This document shows, in pieces, positions 7,879-13,593 of a stretch of 13,593 bases of DNA. The DNA lies in assembly GCA_900555735.1 (NCBI GenBank), contig USMI01000040.1, forward strand, positions 1 to 13,593, given 5' to 3'. The translations under genes and the position numbers were made by a program. The stretch's first letter is position 1; every line of letters starts with the position of its first letter. The notes beneath the pieces were generated by a model. The model worked only from the letters and a program-made list of their open reading frames with translations. It ran no database searches and was not told the origin of the DNA. Origin of the DNA: an uncultured Eubacteriales bacterium (GTDB lineage: Bacteria > Bacillota > Clostridia > Oscillospirales > Oscillospiraceae).

Positions 7879-7887
7879 TGCTATAAT
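7879..7887 (+). promoter_or_regulatory. Candidate extended -10 promoter for the two-component operon
   Basis: TGCTATAAT (TGn plus a perfect -10 at 7882-7887) points toward the response regulator at 8027. There is no convincing -35, as is common for extended -10 promoters. The predicted leader would be about 130 nt and would be antisense to the carboxypeptidase leader over roughly 50 nt. A small stem (7914-7918 with 7925-7929) lies within it. Confidence 0.4.
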
Positions 7888-7950
7888 GAGGTGAGTAATG
7901 TATGTCAGAGCAGGGAGCGCACAGGCTCCGCGATCAGTGTTCAACTCATT

Positions 7951-7979
7951 ATTATAAACGAGATACCCGCCGCCGTCAA
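7951..7979 (-). promoter_or_regulatory. Strong sigma-A promoter of the carboxypeptidase gene
   Basis: On the minus strand TTGACG (7974-7979) and TATAAT (7951-7956) are spaced by exactly 17 bp, 11 of 12 consensus bases. The start site would be near 7944, giving a leader of about 86 nt before the ATG at 7858. Confidence 0.75.
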
Positions 7980-8026
7980 CGGGGAGGCGAGTGCCAATTG
8001 TAAACATTTTTTCAGGAGGTGACGCC

Positions 8027-8722
8027 ATGAAGATATTAGTGGTGGACGACGAGAAGCTGCTGGTAAAGGGCATTACGTTCAATCTGGCCAACGAGGGCTA
8101 TGAGGTCACTGCCGCCTACGATGGCGAAGCCGCCGTGGAGCTGGCGAAGAAGGAGAATTTCGACCTGATTATTCTCGATCTGATGATGCCGGTGCTGTCG
8201 GGCACCGAGGCCTGCATGAAGATCCGGGAGTTTTCCGACGTGCCCATCATCATGCTGACGGCCCGCAGCGAGGATGCCGACAAGCTGATGGGCTTTGCCT
8301 GCGGCGCGGACGACTATGTGACCAAGCCCTTCAACATTCTGGAGCTGAAGGCCCGCATCCGGGCGCTCTTGAAGCGCAGCGCGGGCCGGACGGAGATGAA
8401 CCGGACGCTGCTGACGGTAGGCGACCTGAGTCTGGACACCCAGCAGCGGGTGGCCATCCGGGATGGCAAGACCATCGACCTGACCGCCAAGGAGTACGAT
8501 CTTCTGGAACTGCTGATGAAGAATCCCCGGCGGGTATACAGCCGGGAGAGCCTGATGGATCTGGTGTGGGGCTATTCCTACGCCGGAGATTACCGCACGG
8601 TGGACGTGCATGTGCGCCGTCTGCGGGAAAAGCTGGAGCGCGTACCGGCCGAGCCGGTGTATATCATGACCAAGTGGGGAGTGGGTTACTATTTTCAGGG
8701 GGAAAACCAGCCTACAATTTAA
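8027..8722 (+). CDS. OmpR/PhoB-family response regulator
   Basis: This 231-aa two-component response regulator has a receiver domain (about 1-118) with the acidic pair D8/D9, phospho-acceptor D51 in LIILDLMMP, T78 and K100 in the KPF motif. A C-terminal winged helix (about 130-228) ends in the typical DVHVRRLREKLE and KWGVGYYF. The ATG at 8027 is chosen because AGGAGG (8014-8019) is 7 nt upstream and MKILVVDDEK is the usual family start; an upstream GTG at 7991 would add 12 atypical residues. The end of the gene overlaps the reading frame of the kinase. Similar regulators in Firmicutes include WalR- and PhoP-like proteins; the regulated genes are unknown, though the divergent carboxypeptidase is an obvious candidate. 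Confidence 0.96.
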   Translation: MKILVVDDEKLLVKGITFNLANEGYEVTAAYDGEAAVELAKKENFDLIILDLMMPVLSGTEACMKIREFSDVPIIMLTARSEDADKLMGFACGADDYVTKPFNILELKARIRALLKRSAGRTEMNRTLLTVGDLSLDTQQRVAIRDGKTIDLTAKEYDLLELLMKNPRRVYSRESLMDLVWGYSYAGDYRTVDVHVRRLREKLERVPAEPVYIMTKWGVGYYFQGENQPTI

Positions 8723-8744
8723 ATTCGGCGTCAGCTACATTCTG

Positions 8745-10109
8745 GTGATCGCCGCGGTGCTGGTGCTGCTGAACACCTATCCGCTGCTGCAATCCCAGAA
8801 CATGGTGTTCAAGTCCAAGGAGACCTCCATGAAAAGCGCCGTAAAGATCATCGAAGCGTCGCTGGGCGGCCTGAAGCAGCTGGACGAGGAGAATGTGACC
8901 CGCGCCCTCAGCTCCGTGCGGGAGACGGGCGCGTCCCGTGTGCTGGTGACCGACACGGCGGGCCGCATCCTGTACGACACCCGCGAGGAGAACGGCGCGG
9001 TGGGTCTGTACGCCTTCTATACGGAGATCGTGCAGGCGCTGGAGGGCAACGACGCCTTTTACTGCTATTATGATTCCGCCGCGTTTCTCAGCCGCATGGC
9101 CTCGCCGGTGGTGTACCACAACCAGATCGTTGGCGCGGTATACGCCTATGAGTACGATACGGAGCAGGCGGACATTCTGAAAAGCTTCCAGTCCAATCTG
9201 ATGAAGATCTCCGTGCTGATCGCACTGGGGGTTATCCTGCTGTCGATCCTGCTGAGCCGTGTACTGACGGCGCAGATCACCGACCTGCTGTCGGCCATCC
9301 GCAAGGTGCGTGAGGGCGCGTACAGCCACCGTGCCGCCGTGAAGGGCGGGGACGAGATCGGCCAGATCGCGGCGGAGTTCAACAGCCTGACGGATCGCCT
9401 GCAAACCACGGAGGATGCCCGCCGCCGGTTCGTGTCCGACGCCAGCCACGAGCTGAAAACGCCGCTGGCCGGTATCCGGCTGCTGACGGACTCTATTTTG
9501 CAGACCGGCGACATGGACCCCGACACCACCCGCGAGTTCGTGGGCGACATCGGCCGCGAGGCCGAGCGCCTGACCCGCATCACGGAGAACCTGCTGCGTC
9601 TGACGCGGCTGGACAGCGGCGCGGTACAGCCTGTGGTACCGGTGGAGGTGGCGCCGGTATTGGAGCGGGTGGCCCGCATGCTGGCCATTCTGGCCAAGGA
9701 AAAGGGCGTTACCCTGACCTATGAAGCGGAGCCGGATACGGTGGCGCTGGCCACCGAGGACGATGTCCATCAGATCCTCTATAACCTGATGGACAACGGC
9801 ATCAAATATTCCGGCACAGACGGCTTCGTCCATGCCGCCGCCCGGGTGGACGGCGACTGGGTGGTGCTGACGGTGGAGGATAACGGCATCGGCATCCCAG
9901 AGGATGACCTGCCCCATATTTTCGAGCGGTTCTACCGGGTGGACAAGATGCGCTCCCGCGCCATCGGCGGCACGGGACTGGGCCTGTCCATCGTAAAGGA
10001 CACGGTGGAGAGCCGTGGCGGTCAGATCACCGCCGGGGCCAGAAAGGGCGGCGGCACGGTGTTCACCGTCCGGCTGCCCCGTGCGCAGGAAGGCGGTGAG
10101 GAGGCATGA
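8745..10109 (+). CDS. Sensor histidine kinase (membrane, HAMP-HisKA-HATPase), start uncertain
   Basis: This membrane kinase is the partner of the preceding response regulator. Numbered from the GTG at 8745 (454 aa): first membrane segment at the N-terminus, extracytoplasmic sensor region about 15-152, second membrane segment about 153-171, HAMP about 172-224, H-box SDASHELKTPLAG with phospho-acceptor H235, N-box YNLMDNGIKYS (N347, N351), G1 EDNGIGIP, F-box and G2 GGTGLGLS. GTG 8745 is the first usual start codon but has no Shine-Dalgarno sequence and cuts the first membrane helix short. The same frame is open from 8670 and would supply KFGVSYILV to complete that helix. An ATT at 8691, 9 nt after GGGGAG, is the likelier true start. 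The gene therefore probably overlaps the regulator by about 30 nt; its own 3' end overlaps the next gene by 4 nt. Confidence 0.93.
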   Translation: MIAAVLVLLNTYPLLQSQNMVFKSKETSMKSAVKIIEASLGGLKQLDEENVTRALSSVRETGASRVLVTDTAGRILYDTREENGAVGLYAFYTEIVQALEGNDAFYCYYDSAAFLSRMASPVVYHNQIVGAVYAYEYDTEQADILKSFQSNLMKISVLIALGVILLSILLSRVLTAQITDLLSAIRKVREGAYSHRAAVKGGDEIGQIAAEFNSLTDRLQTTEDARRRFVSDASHELKTPLAGIRLLTDSILQTGDMDPDTTREFVGDIGREAERLTRITENLLRLTRLDSGAVQPVVPVEVAPVLERVARMLAILAKEKGVTLTYEAEPDTVALATEDDVHQILYNLMDNGIKYSGTDGFVHAAARVDGDWVVLTVEDNGIGIPEDDLPHIFERFYRVDKMRSRAIGGTGLGLSIVKDTVESRGGQITAGARKGGGTVFTVRLPRAQEGGEEA

Positions 10110-10975
10110 AACGACTGCGGAGCATCGTGGCGCTGATGCTGAGCCTCTGCCTGCTGGCAGGCTGCGCCGTGGCGCAGAGCGCCGGGGAAAAGGACGGCCT
10201 GCGGCTGTACTATCCCGCGGCGCTGGACACCCACCGGGGCGGCGACGCCATCGACCATGTGACCGTGGACTGGGACGCGCTGCCGGCGGGTGACAAGACG
10301 GCGCAGTCGGAAACAGTGCTGGCCCTGCTGATGGGCGAGTGTCAGGAGAAGGGCTTCAAAACGCCCATCCCCACCGGTACGACGCTGCGCTCGGTGGACA
10401 TGAAGGGCGGCACCGCGTGGGTGGACTTTGCCGGAAGCTACGGCCAGCTCAGCGGCATGGCGCTGACCATCGCGGACTACTGCGTGGCGCTGTCGCTGAC
10501 CCAGCTGGAGGGCATCTACGCCGTGCATATCACCGTGAATGGGCAGGAGCTGGCCTACCGTGACAGCAACATGTTTCTGGCCGGCGACGTGCTGCTGACC
10601 AGCATGGACGATGTGGTGCGGACGCTGACGGCACAGCTGTACTTCCCAGACGCCGACGGCGTGCTGACGGCGGAGGAACGGCTGCTGACCCAGTATGAGG
10701 GCCAGTCGGCGGCGGATGTGGTGCTCTCGGCGCTGGCGGACGGCCCGTCGGTGGAGGGCCTGCAGCCGCTGCTGCCGGAGGGCTTTACCGGCCTGACGGC
10801 ACGGGTGGAGGACGGCGTATGCCAGCTGAACGCGCTTTCCGCCGGCTTGGAGGGAATGGATGACGATGACGCGCAGCAGATGCTGCTGGGCGTCATGTAC
10901 TCCCTGCGGTCGCTGGAGGGCGTCTCCGCCGTGCAGCTGTATGTGGACGGCGAATATATGGACAGCTACGAATAA
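10106..10975 (+). CDS. GerMN-domain lipoprotein
   Basis: This 289-aa protein has a lipoprotein signal (MKRLR, hydrophobic core, lipobox LLAGC with lipidated C20). Two GerMN-like repeats follow, about residues 68-149 and 202-285. Each runs from a (T/D)VL-type helix, through a strand/loop (repeat 1: AWVDFAGSYGQLSG) and a helical core, to a closing strand (AVHITVNGQ; AVQLYVDGE). The second repeat has lost the usual VDFS-like segment. GerMN domains occur in the spore-germination protein GerM and in actinobacterial LpqB. The ATG overlaps the kinase stop (ATGA), with GAGGAG upstream, so it is cotranslated with the two-component system. It may act as an extracytoplasmic accessory of the kinase; that role is inferred from gene order. 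A terminator overlaps its stop codon. Confidence 0.88.
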   Translation: MKRLRSIVALMLSLCLLAGCAVAQSAGEKDGLRLYYPAALDTHRGGDAIDHVTVDWDALPAGDKTAQSETVLALLMGECQEKGFKTPIPTGTTLRSVDMKGGTAWVDFAGSYGQLSGMALTIADYCVALSLTQLEGIYAVHITVNGQELAYRDSNMFLAGDVLLTSMDDVVRTLTAQLYFPDADGVLTAEERLLTQYEGQSAADVVLSALADGPSVEGLQPLLPEGFTGLTARVEDGVCQLNALSAGLEGMDDDDAQQMLLGVMYSLRSLEGVSAVQLYVDGEYMDSYE

Positions 10976-11008
10976 GAAAAGCTCCCTTTTCAAGGGAGCT
11001 TTTCTTAT
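10972..11008. terminator. Bidirectional terminator overlapping two stop codons
   Basis: A perfect 17-bp stem (10972-10988 with 10992-11008) with a 3-nt loop lies at the junction of convergent genes. The left arm includes most of the TAA of the lipoprotein gene (10973-10975), and the right arm includes the stop of the minus-strand gene (11007-11005). Confidence 0.92.
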
Positions 11009-11739
11009 ACCAGCAGCTCGCCGGCGATGTCCGCGACCTCTGGCAGCATGAAAAACGCCTCGCGGATGCCCATATTTTCCGCCATGGCTGCCTTCCTGCG
11101 CAGAGTCTGGGCATCGTCGAACAGCACATAGTGGTTGTCGTTTCCGGCACGGTAGGTAAAATAGCGGGCGCATAGCTCCTCCGAGAGATAGAGCGCCTTT
11201 CCCTCCCGCAGCCGCCGCAGCTCGGTAAGCGACAGCGCCCGGCGCAGCCCGGCGGAATGGGGCAGGGTGAAGTCCAGCCGCAGCCGCTCCAGATCCAGCG
11301 CGATACGGGCGGAGCCGAAGTGCCGGACGGCGTCGTCCAGACAGCTTTTCAGCGTGCCGCCGGTCACGGCGGTGTTTACCAGCACGGTGGCCTGCGGCGC
11401 GTGGGCGGCGTATTGTTCCGGCACGAACAGACGGCGGCCGTATTGGCCGCACAGCCGGTCCACTCTGGCGGTCAGCCCGCCGTGCTCCGTGCCGCTGTGG
11501 TGCCAGTCCAGCACGATGCCGTCGTAGCTGCGGCGCAGACACTCCCGCAGGATATCCCGCGCCAGCACATCGTCGCTGCCGCACTCCTGACTGTCACCTA
11601 TCAGCATCAGTCCGCCCTGCGCCAGGGCGTTTCCCAGTGCCGACAGCAGCCGCGGCCCCAGACGGTAGACAGCCCGCACCGGACGGAAATGGCCTCGCGG
11701 CAGCGTGTCGCCCGCGCCTGCCGCCAGATAGAACTGCAT
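11005..11739 (-). CDS. Uncharacterised protein, possibly a degenerate TIM-barrel (GH18-like)
   Basis: I do not recognise this 244-aa protein. There is no signal peptide and no membrane segment. SYDGIVLDWHH (about 71-81) resembles the beta-4 strand region of glycoside hydrolase family 18-like barrels, but the acidic catalytic DxxDxDxE pattern is not present. The end (YVLFDDAQTLRRKAAMAENMG then IREAFFMLPEVADIAG, about 204-240) resembles the last helix and strand of such barrels, where spore-cortex and SleL/YaaH-like proteins also end. If related, it is probably non-catalytic. AGGGGG lies about 8 nt before the ATG. It is convergent with the GerMN lipoprotein gene and divergent from yqeG (73 bp apart). 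The barrel relation is a weak inference; the gene itself is well supported by start, stop and terminator. Confidence 0.72.
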   Translation of the reverse strand: MQFYLAAGAGDTLPRGHFRPVRAVYRLGPRLLSALGNALAQGGLMLIGDSQECGSDDVLARDILRECLRRSYDGIVLDWHHSGTEHGGLTARVDRLCGQYGRRLFVPEQYAAHAPQATVLVNTAVTGGTLKSCLDDAVRHFGSARIALDLERLRLDFTLPHSAGLRRALSLTELRRLREGKALYLSEELCARYFTYRAGNDNHYVLFDDAQTLRRKAAMAENMGIREAFFMLPEVADIAGELLV

Positions 11740-11751
11740 GACCCCGCCCCC

Positions 11752-11780
11752 TTGTTTTTTTCGGTAAAGACTGCTATACT
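11752..11780 (+). promoter_or_regulatory. Candidate promoter of the yqeG-peptidase unit
   Basis: TTGTTT (11752-11757) and TATACT (11775-11780) are separated by 17 bp, with a TGn extension (TGC, 11772-11774) just before the -10. It lies 33 bp before the yqeG ATG, in the gap between divergent genes. Confidence 0.55.
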
Positions 11781-11812
11781 GTATCTGATTCTATGAGAGA
11801 GGACGGAAGATC

Positions 11813-12322
11813 ATGCGGCTTTCTTTGCGGCCTGACCGTTTGCTGGCGGCCTATGACAACGTGACGCCGGAGCTGCTGCGGGAAAAGGGCGTGCGGCTCC
11901 TGCTGTGCGATCTGGACTATACGCTGGCGCCCAAGTCGGTGAAAACGCCGCCGGAGGGTGTAAAGGCGTGGATCGACGGTCTGAAGGCCGCCGGGATCAC
12001 GGTGATGATCCTGTCCAACAACCGCAGCAGTAAGCGGGTGGACGATTTCTGCCATGCGCTGGGCATCGACTATGTGGGCCATGCCCAGAAGCCCTCCACC
12101 AAGGGACTGCGCCGGGCCATGGCCAAGGCGGGCGTTACCGCGGAGGAGACCGCCATGCTGGGCGACAAGCTGCTGACAGATATGCTGGCGGCCAATCTGG
12201 CGGGCGCCGCCGCACTGATGGTGGAGCCGGCAGGCGGCGCGGTGACACCGTGGCAGAAGGTGCTGCACGCCATGCAGGCGCCCTTCAAGAAGCTGGCTCG
12301 TGAAAAAGAACAACATAAATAA
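11813..12322 (+). CDS. yqeG: YqeG-family HAD phosphatase
   Basis: This 169-aa HAD superfamily (subclass IIIA) cytoplasmic phosphatase has all expected motifs: motif I CDLDYTLAP (nucleophile D33, acid/base D35), motif II ILSNN (S68), the lysine of motif III (K93), and motif IV GDKLLTDMLAAN (D118, D123). The length is typical of YqeG. The natural substrate of the family is unsettled. An AGAGAGGACGG stretch precedes the ATG. It is followed after 21 bp by an M24 peptidase and then efp. In Bacillus subtilis yqeG sits with yqeH and a shikimate dehydrogenase gene; no aroE follows here. Confidence 0.94.
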   Translation: MRLSLRPDRLLAAYDNVTPELLREKGVRLLLCDLDYTLAPKSVKTPPEGVKAWIDGLKAAGITVMILSNNRSSKRVDDFCHALGIDYVGHAQKPSTKGLRRAMAKAGVTAEETAMLGDKLLTDMLAANLAGAAALMVEPAGGAVTPWQKVLHAMQAPFKKLAREKEQHK

Positions 12323-12343
12323 TGTGACATAGGAGGAATCATC

Positions 12344-13405
12344 ATGAACCATCTGGAACACATTGCGGCCCATCTGGGTGAGCTGGACGCCATGCTGCTG
12401 ACCGGCGAATCCAACTGCTATTACGCCACCGGCTTTATGGGTGAGGGCGTGGCGGTGGTGACCCGCAAGGGCAGCTGGTACTTCACCGACAGCCGCTATA
12501 CCGAGGCGGCGGGTAAGGCCATCGGTGACGCTGCCGTCATCTGGGAGACCAGCCGGGCCAATCCCTTCACCGACCTCATCAACAAGGCGCTGGCCGAGTC
12601 CGGCGCCCAGAAGGTGGGCTTTGAGGAGGAGGTCATGACCGTGGCCACCCATACCGCCTATACGGAGAAGCTGCACTGCACGCTGGTGCCTGCCACCGCG
12701 GTGATGACCCAGCTGCGGGGCAGCAAGGACGACGAGGAGATCAAGAACATGATCGCCGCCCAGCGGATCGCCGAGGGTGCGCTGGAGCAGATCTGCAGGG
12801 AGATCCGTCCCGGCATGACCGAAAAGGAGATCGCTGCCCGCCTGAACTATCTGATGGTGTCCGCCGGAGCGGAAAAGACCTCCTTTGATACCATCATTGC
12901 CTCCGGCCCCAACGGCTCCATGCCCCATGCCGTGCCCGGCATGCGCAAGGTGCAGCAGGGTGACTTCATCACCATGGACTTCGGCTGCGTGTATAAGGGC
13001 TATTGCAGCGACATGACCCGCACCGTGGCGCTGGGCGAACCCGGCGAGGAGATGAAGAAGGTCTATCACATCGTGCTGGAGGCCCAGTTGGCCGGTATCG
13101 CCGCCGCCAAGGCGGGCGTCACCGGCGCGGCCATCGACGCCGCTTCCCGTAAGGTCATCGAGGACGCGGGCTACGGCCCCTATTTCGGCCACAGCTTCGG
13201 CCACAGTCTGGGCATCGACATCCACGAAGCACCCAACGCCGCGCCCAGCAACGATAAGCCCATGCCGGAAAACGCCGTGGTCAGCGCCGAGCCGGGCATC
13301 TATCTGCCCGGAAGGTTTGGCGTCCGCATCGAGGATGTGATGGTGCTGCGTAAGGATGGCGCGGAGGTCATCACCAAGGCGCCCAAGGAACTGATCGTGC
13401 TGTGA
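12344..13405 (+). CDS. M24-family Xaa-Pro aminopeptidase/dipeptidase
   Basis: This 353-aa cytoplasmic metallopeptidase, of the PepP/PepQ type, releases residues in front of proline. An N-terminal creatinase-like domain (about 1-125) precedes the pita-bread catalytic domain (about 130-350). All five dinuclear-metal ligands are visible: D212 in MDFG, D223 in SDMTRT, H287 in FGHSLG, E316 in AEPG and E330 in RIEDV. H195 in MPHAVP is the usual substrate-side histidine. The start is set by AGGAGG (12331-12336), 7 nt before the ATG. It probably shares a transcript with yqeG and lies upstream of efp, a common Clostridia arrangement linking proline-peptide turnover and relief of polyproline stalling. 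Whether it acts on dipeptides or longer peptides cannot be read from the sequence. Confidence 0.95.
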   Translation: MNHLEHIAAHLGELDAMLLTGESNCYYATGFMGEGVAVVTRKGSWYFTDSRYTEAAGKAIGDAAVIWETSRANPFTDLINKALAESGAQKVGFEEEVMTVATHTAYTEKLHCTLVPATAVMTQLRGSKDDEEIKNMIAAQRIAEGALEQICREIRPGMTEKEIAARLNYLMVSAGAEKTSFDTIIASGPNGSMPHAVPGMRKVQQGDFITMDFGCVYKGYCSDMTRTVALGEPGEEMKKVYHIVLEAQLAGIAAAKAGVTGAAIDAASRKVIEDAGYGPYFGHSFGHSLGIDIHEAPNAAPSNDKPMPENAVVSAEPGIYLPGRFGVRIEDVMVLRKDGAEVITKAPKELIVL

Positions 13406-13447
13406 CGAAATAATTTTGGTTTTTGGGTAAAAAATACGGCAAAGCCC

Positions 13448-13476
13448 TTGCCAAACCATACAGCATCATGTAAAAT
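13448..13476 (+). promoter_or_regulatory. Sigma-A promoter of efp
   Basis: TTGCCA (13448-13453) and TAAAAT (13471-13476) are separated by 17 bp, 10 of 12 consensus bases. Transcription would begin near 13483, giving a leader of about 73 nt. The -35 lies in a weak GGCAA/TTGCC stem; I see no strong terminator for the upstream peptidase, so read-through is possible. Confidence 0.65.
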
Positions 13477-13511
13477 AGATAAGGCTTTTTGCGGCCAGAA
13501 TTATTTTATTC

Positions 13512-13557
13512 GAGGGAATGTTGATATTCCCTCATCACATGGGAGGAATATCAATAT
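13512..13557 (+). promoter_or_regulatory. efp leader: competing hairpins over the ribosome site and start codon
   Basis: Hairpin A pairs GAGGGAAT (13512-13519) with ATTCCCTC (13526-13533), loop 6 nt. Hairpin B pairs TTGATATTCC (13521-13530) with GGAATATCAA (13545-13554) perfectly and can extend through one wobble to the A and T of the ATG (13518-13520 with 13555-13557). A and B cannot form together because 13518-13519 and 13526-13530 are shared. B hides part of the GGGAGG ribosome site (13541-13546) and the start; A frees them. A regulatory role is inferred. Confidence 0.5.
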
Positions 13558-13593
13558 GGCAACTATTACCGCCGGTGATTTCAGAAACGGCAA
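13556..13593 (+). CDS. efp: Elongation factor P, N-terminus only (cut by the window edge)
   Basis: The last 38 bases encode MATITAGDFRNG, the characteristic opening of bacterial elongation factor P. EF-P binds the ribosome between the P and E sites and relieves stalling at consecutive prolines. GGGAGG (13541-13546) lies 9 nt before the ATG. Only 12 codons are visible, so the lysine/arginine modification loop and domains II-III cannot be examined. The neighbouring Xaa-Pro peptidase gene supports the identification. Confidence 0.88.
   Translation, partial: MATITAGDFRNG

Noticed and set aside
5804..7894. Long plus-strand open frame across the pseudouridine synthase and carboxypeptidase genes
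   Set aside because: It crosses two clear minus-strand genes and the gap between them and has no motif; a shadow of their codon bias.
8696..8710. GGGGGAAAA run near the regulator-kinase overlap as a programmed frameshift site
   Set aside because: The kinase frame is +1 to the regulator, whereas such slippery runs normally give -1 shifts; an overlapping separate start explains the layout better.
13518..13593. Upstream frame in the efp leader starting at ATG 13518, overlapping efp out of frame and containing a Pro-Pro pair
   Set aside because: Tempting as an EF-P-sensing leader peptide, but the purine stretch is only 1 nt from the ATG, too close for a ribosome site, and the Pro codons lie in bases already fixed by the conserved EF-P start.

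Overview
The window looks like chromosomal DNA from a GC-rich anaerobic Firmicute, most likely a gut Clostridia of the Oscillospiraceae type. The pointers are the strong AGGAGG ribosome sites, the sigma-A style promoters and the gene content: a single-chain pyruvate carboxylase, a YqeG-type HAD phosphatase beside an M24 Xaa-Pro peptidase and elongation factor P, and a GerMN lipoprotein. I see no rRNA or tRNA gene, CRISPR array, insertion sequence or phage gene. Genus is not decidable from reading alone.

Layout. 1-324: AT-rich, with a possible truncated minus-strand gene at the edge. 377-910 (minus): an odd short gene joining a shikimate-dehydrogenase substrate domain to the tail of a FadH-like flavin oxidoreductase; divergent from it is a LysR regulator (1073-1954). 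After a strong terminator and a 240-bp leader rich in small dyads comes pyruvate carboxylase (2309-5734). It converges, through a 20-bp perfect terminator hairpin, on a minus-strand pair: a serine-type D-Ala-D-Ala carboxypeptidase (6464-7858) followed 6 nt later by an RluA-family pseudouridine synthase (5801-6457). Divergent from the carboxypeptidase is a tightly overlapping plus-strand operon: OmpR-type response regulator, sensor histidine kinase and GerMN lipoprotein (8027-10975). It converges on an uncharacterised TIM-barrel-like gene (11005-11739, minus), with one hairpin covering both stop codons. Divergent from that are yqeG (11813), an M24 aminopeptidase (12344) and, from its own promoter, the first codons of efp (13556 to the edge).

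How the genes fit together. The centre reads as a cell-envelope module: a peptidoglycan carboxypeptidase facing a two-component system whose third gene is a GerMN lipoprotein, the same order as actinobacterial mtrA-mtrB-lpqB. The right end is a proline-related translation and peptide-turnover neighbourhood (Xaa-Pro peptidase and EF-P). Pyruvate carboxylase is a stand-alone anaplerotic gene.

Most worth a second look: mutually exclusive hairpins that could hide the efp ribosome site and start codon; the AroE/FadH chimera beside an intact LysR gene; the histidine kinase, which has no ordinary start codon where its N-terminus should begin; and the RR-HK-GerMN operon facing a carboxypeptidase with overlapping leaders.
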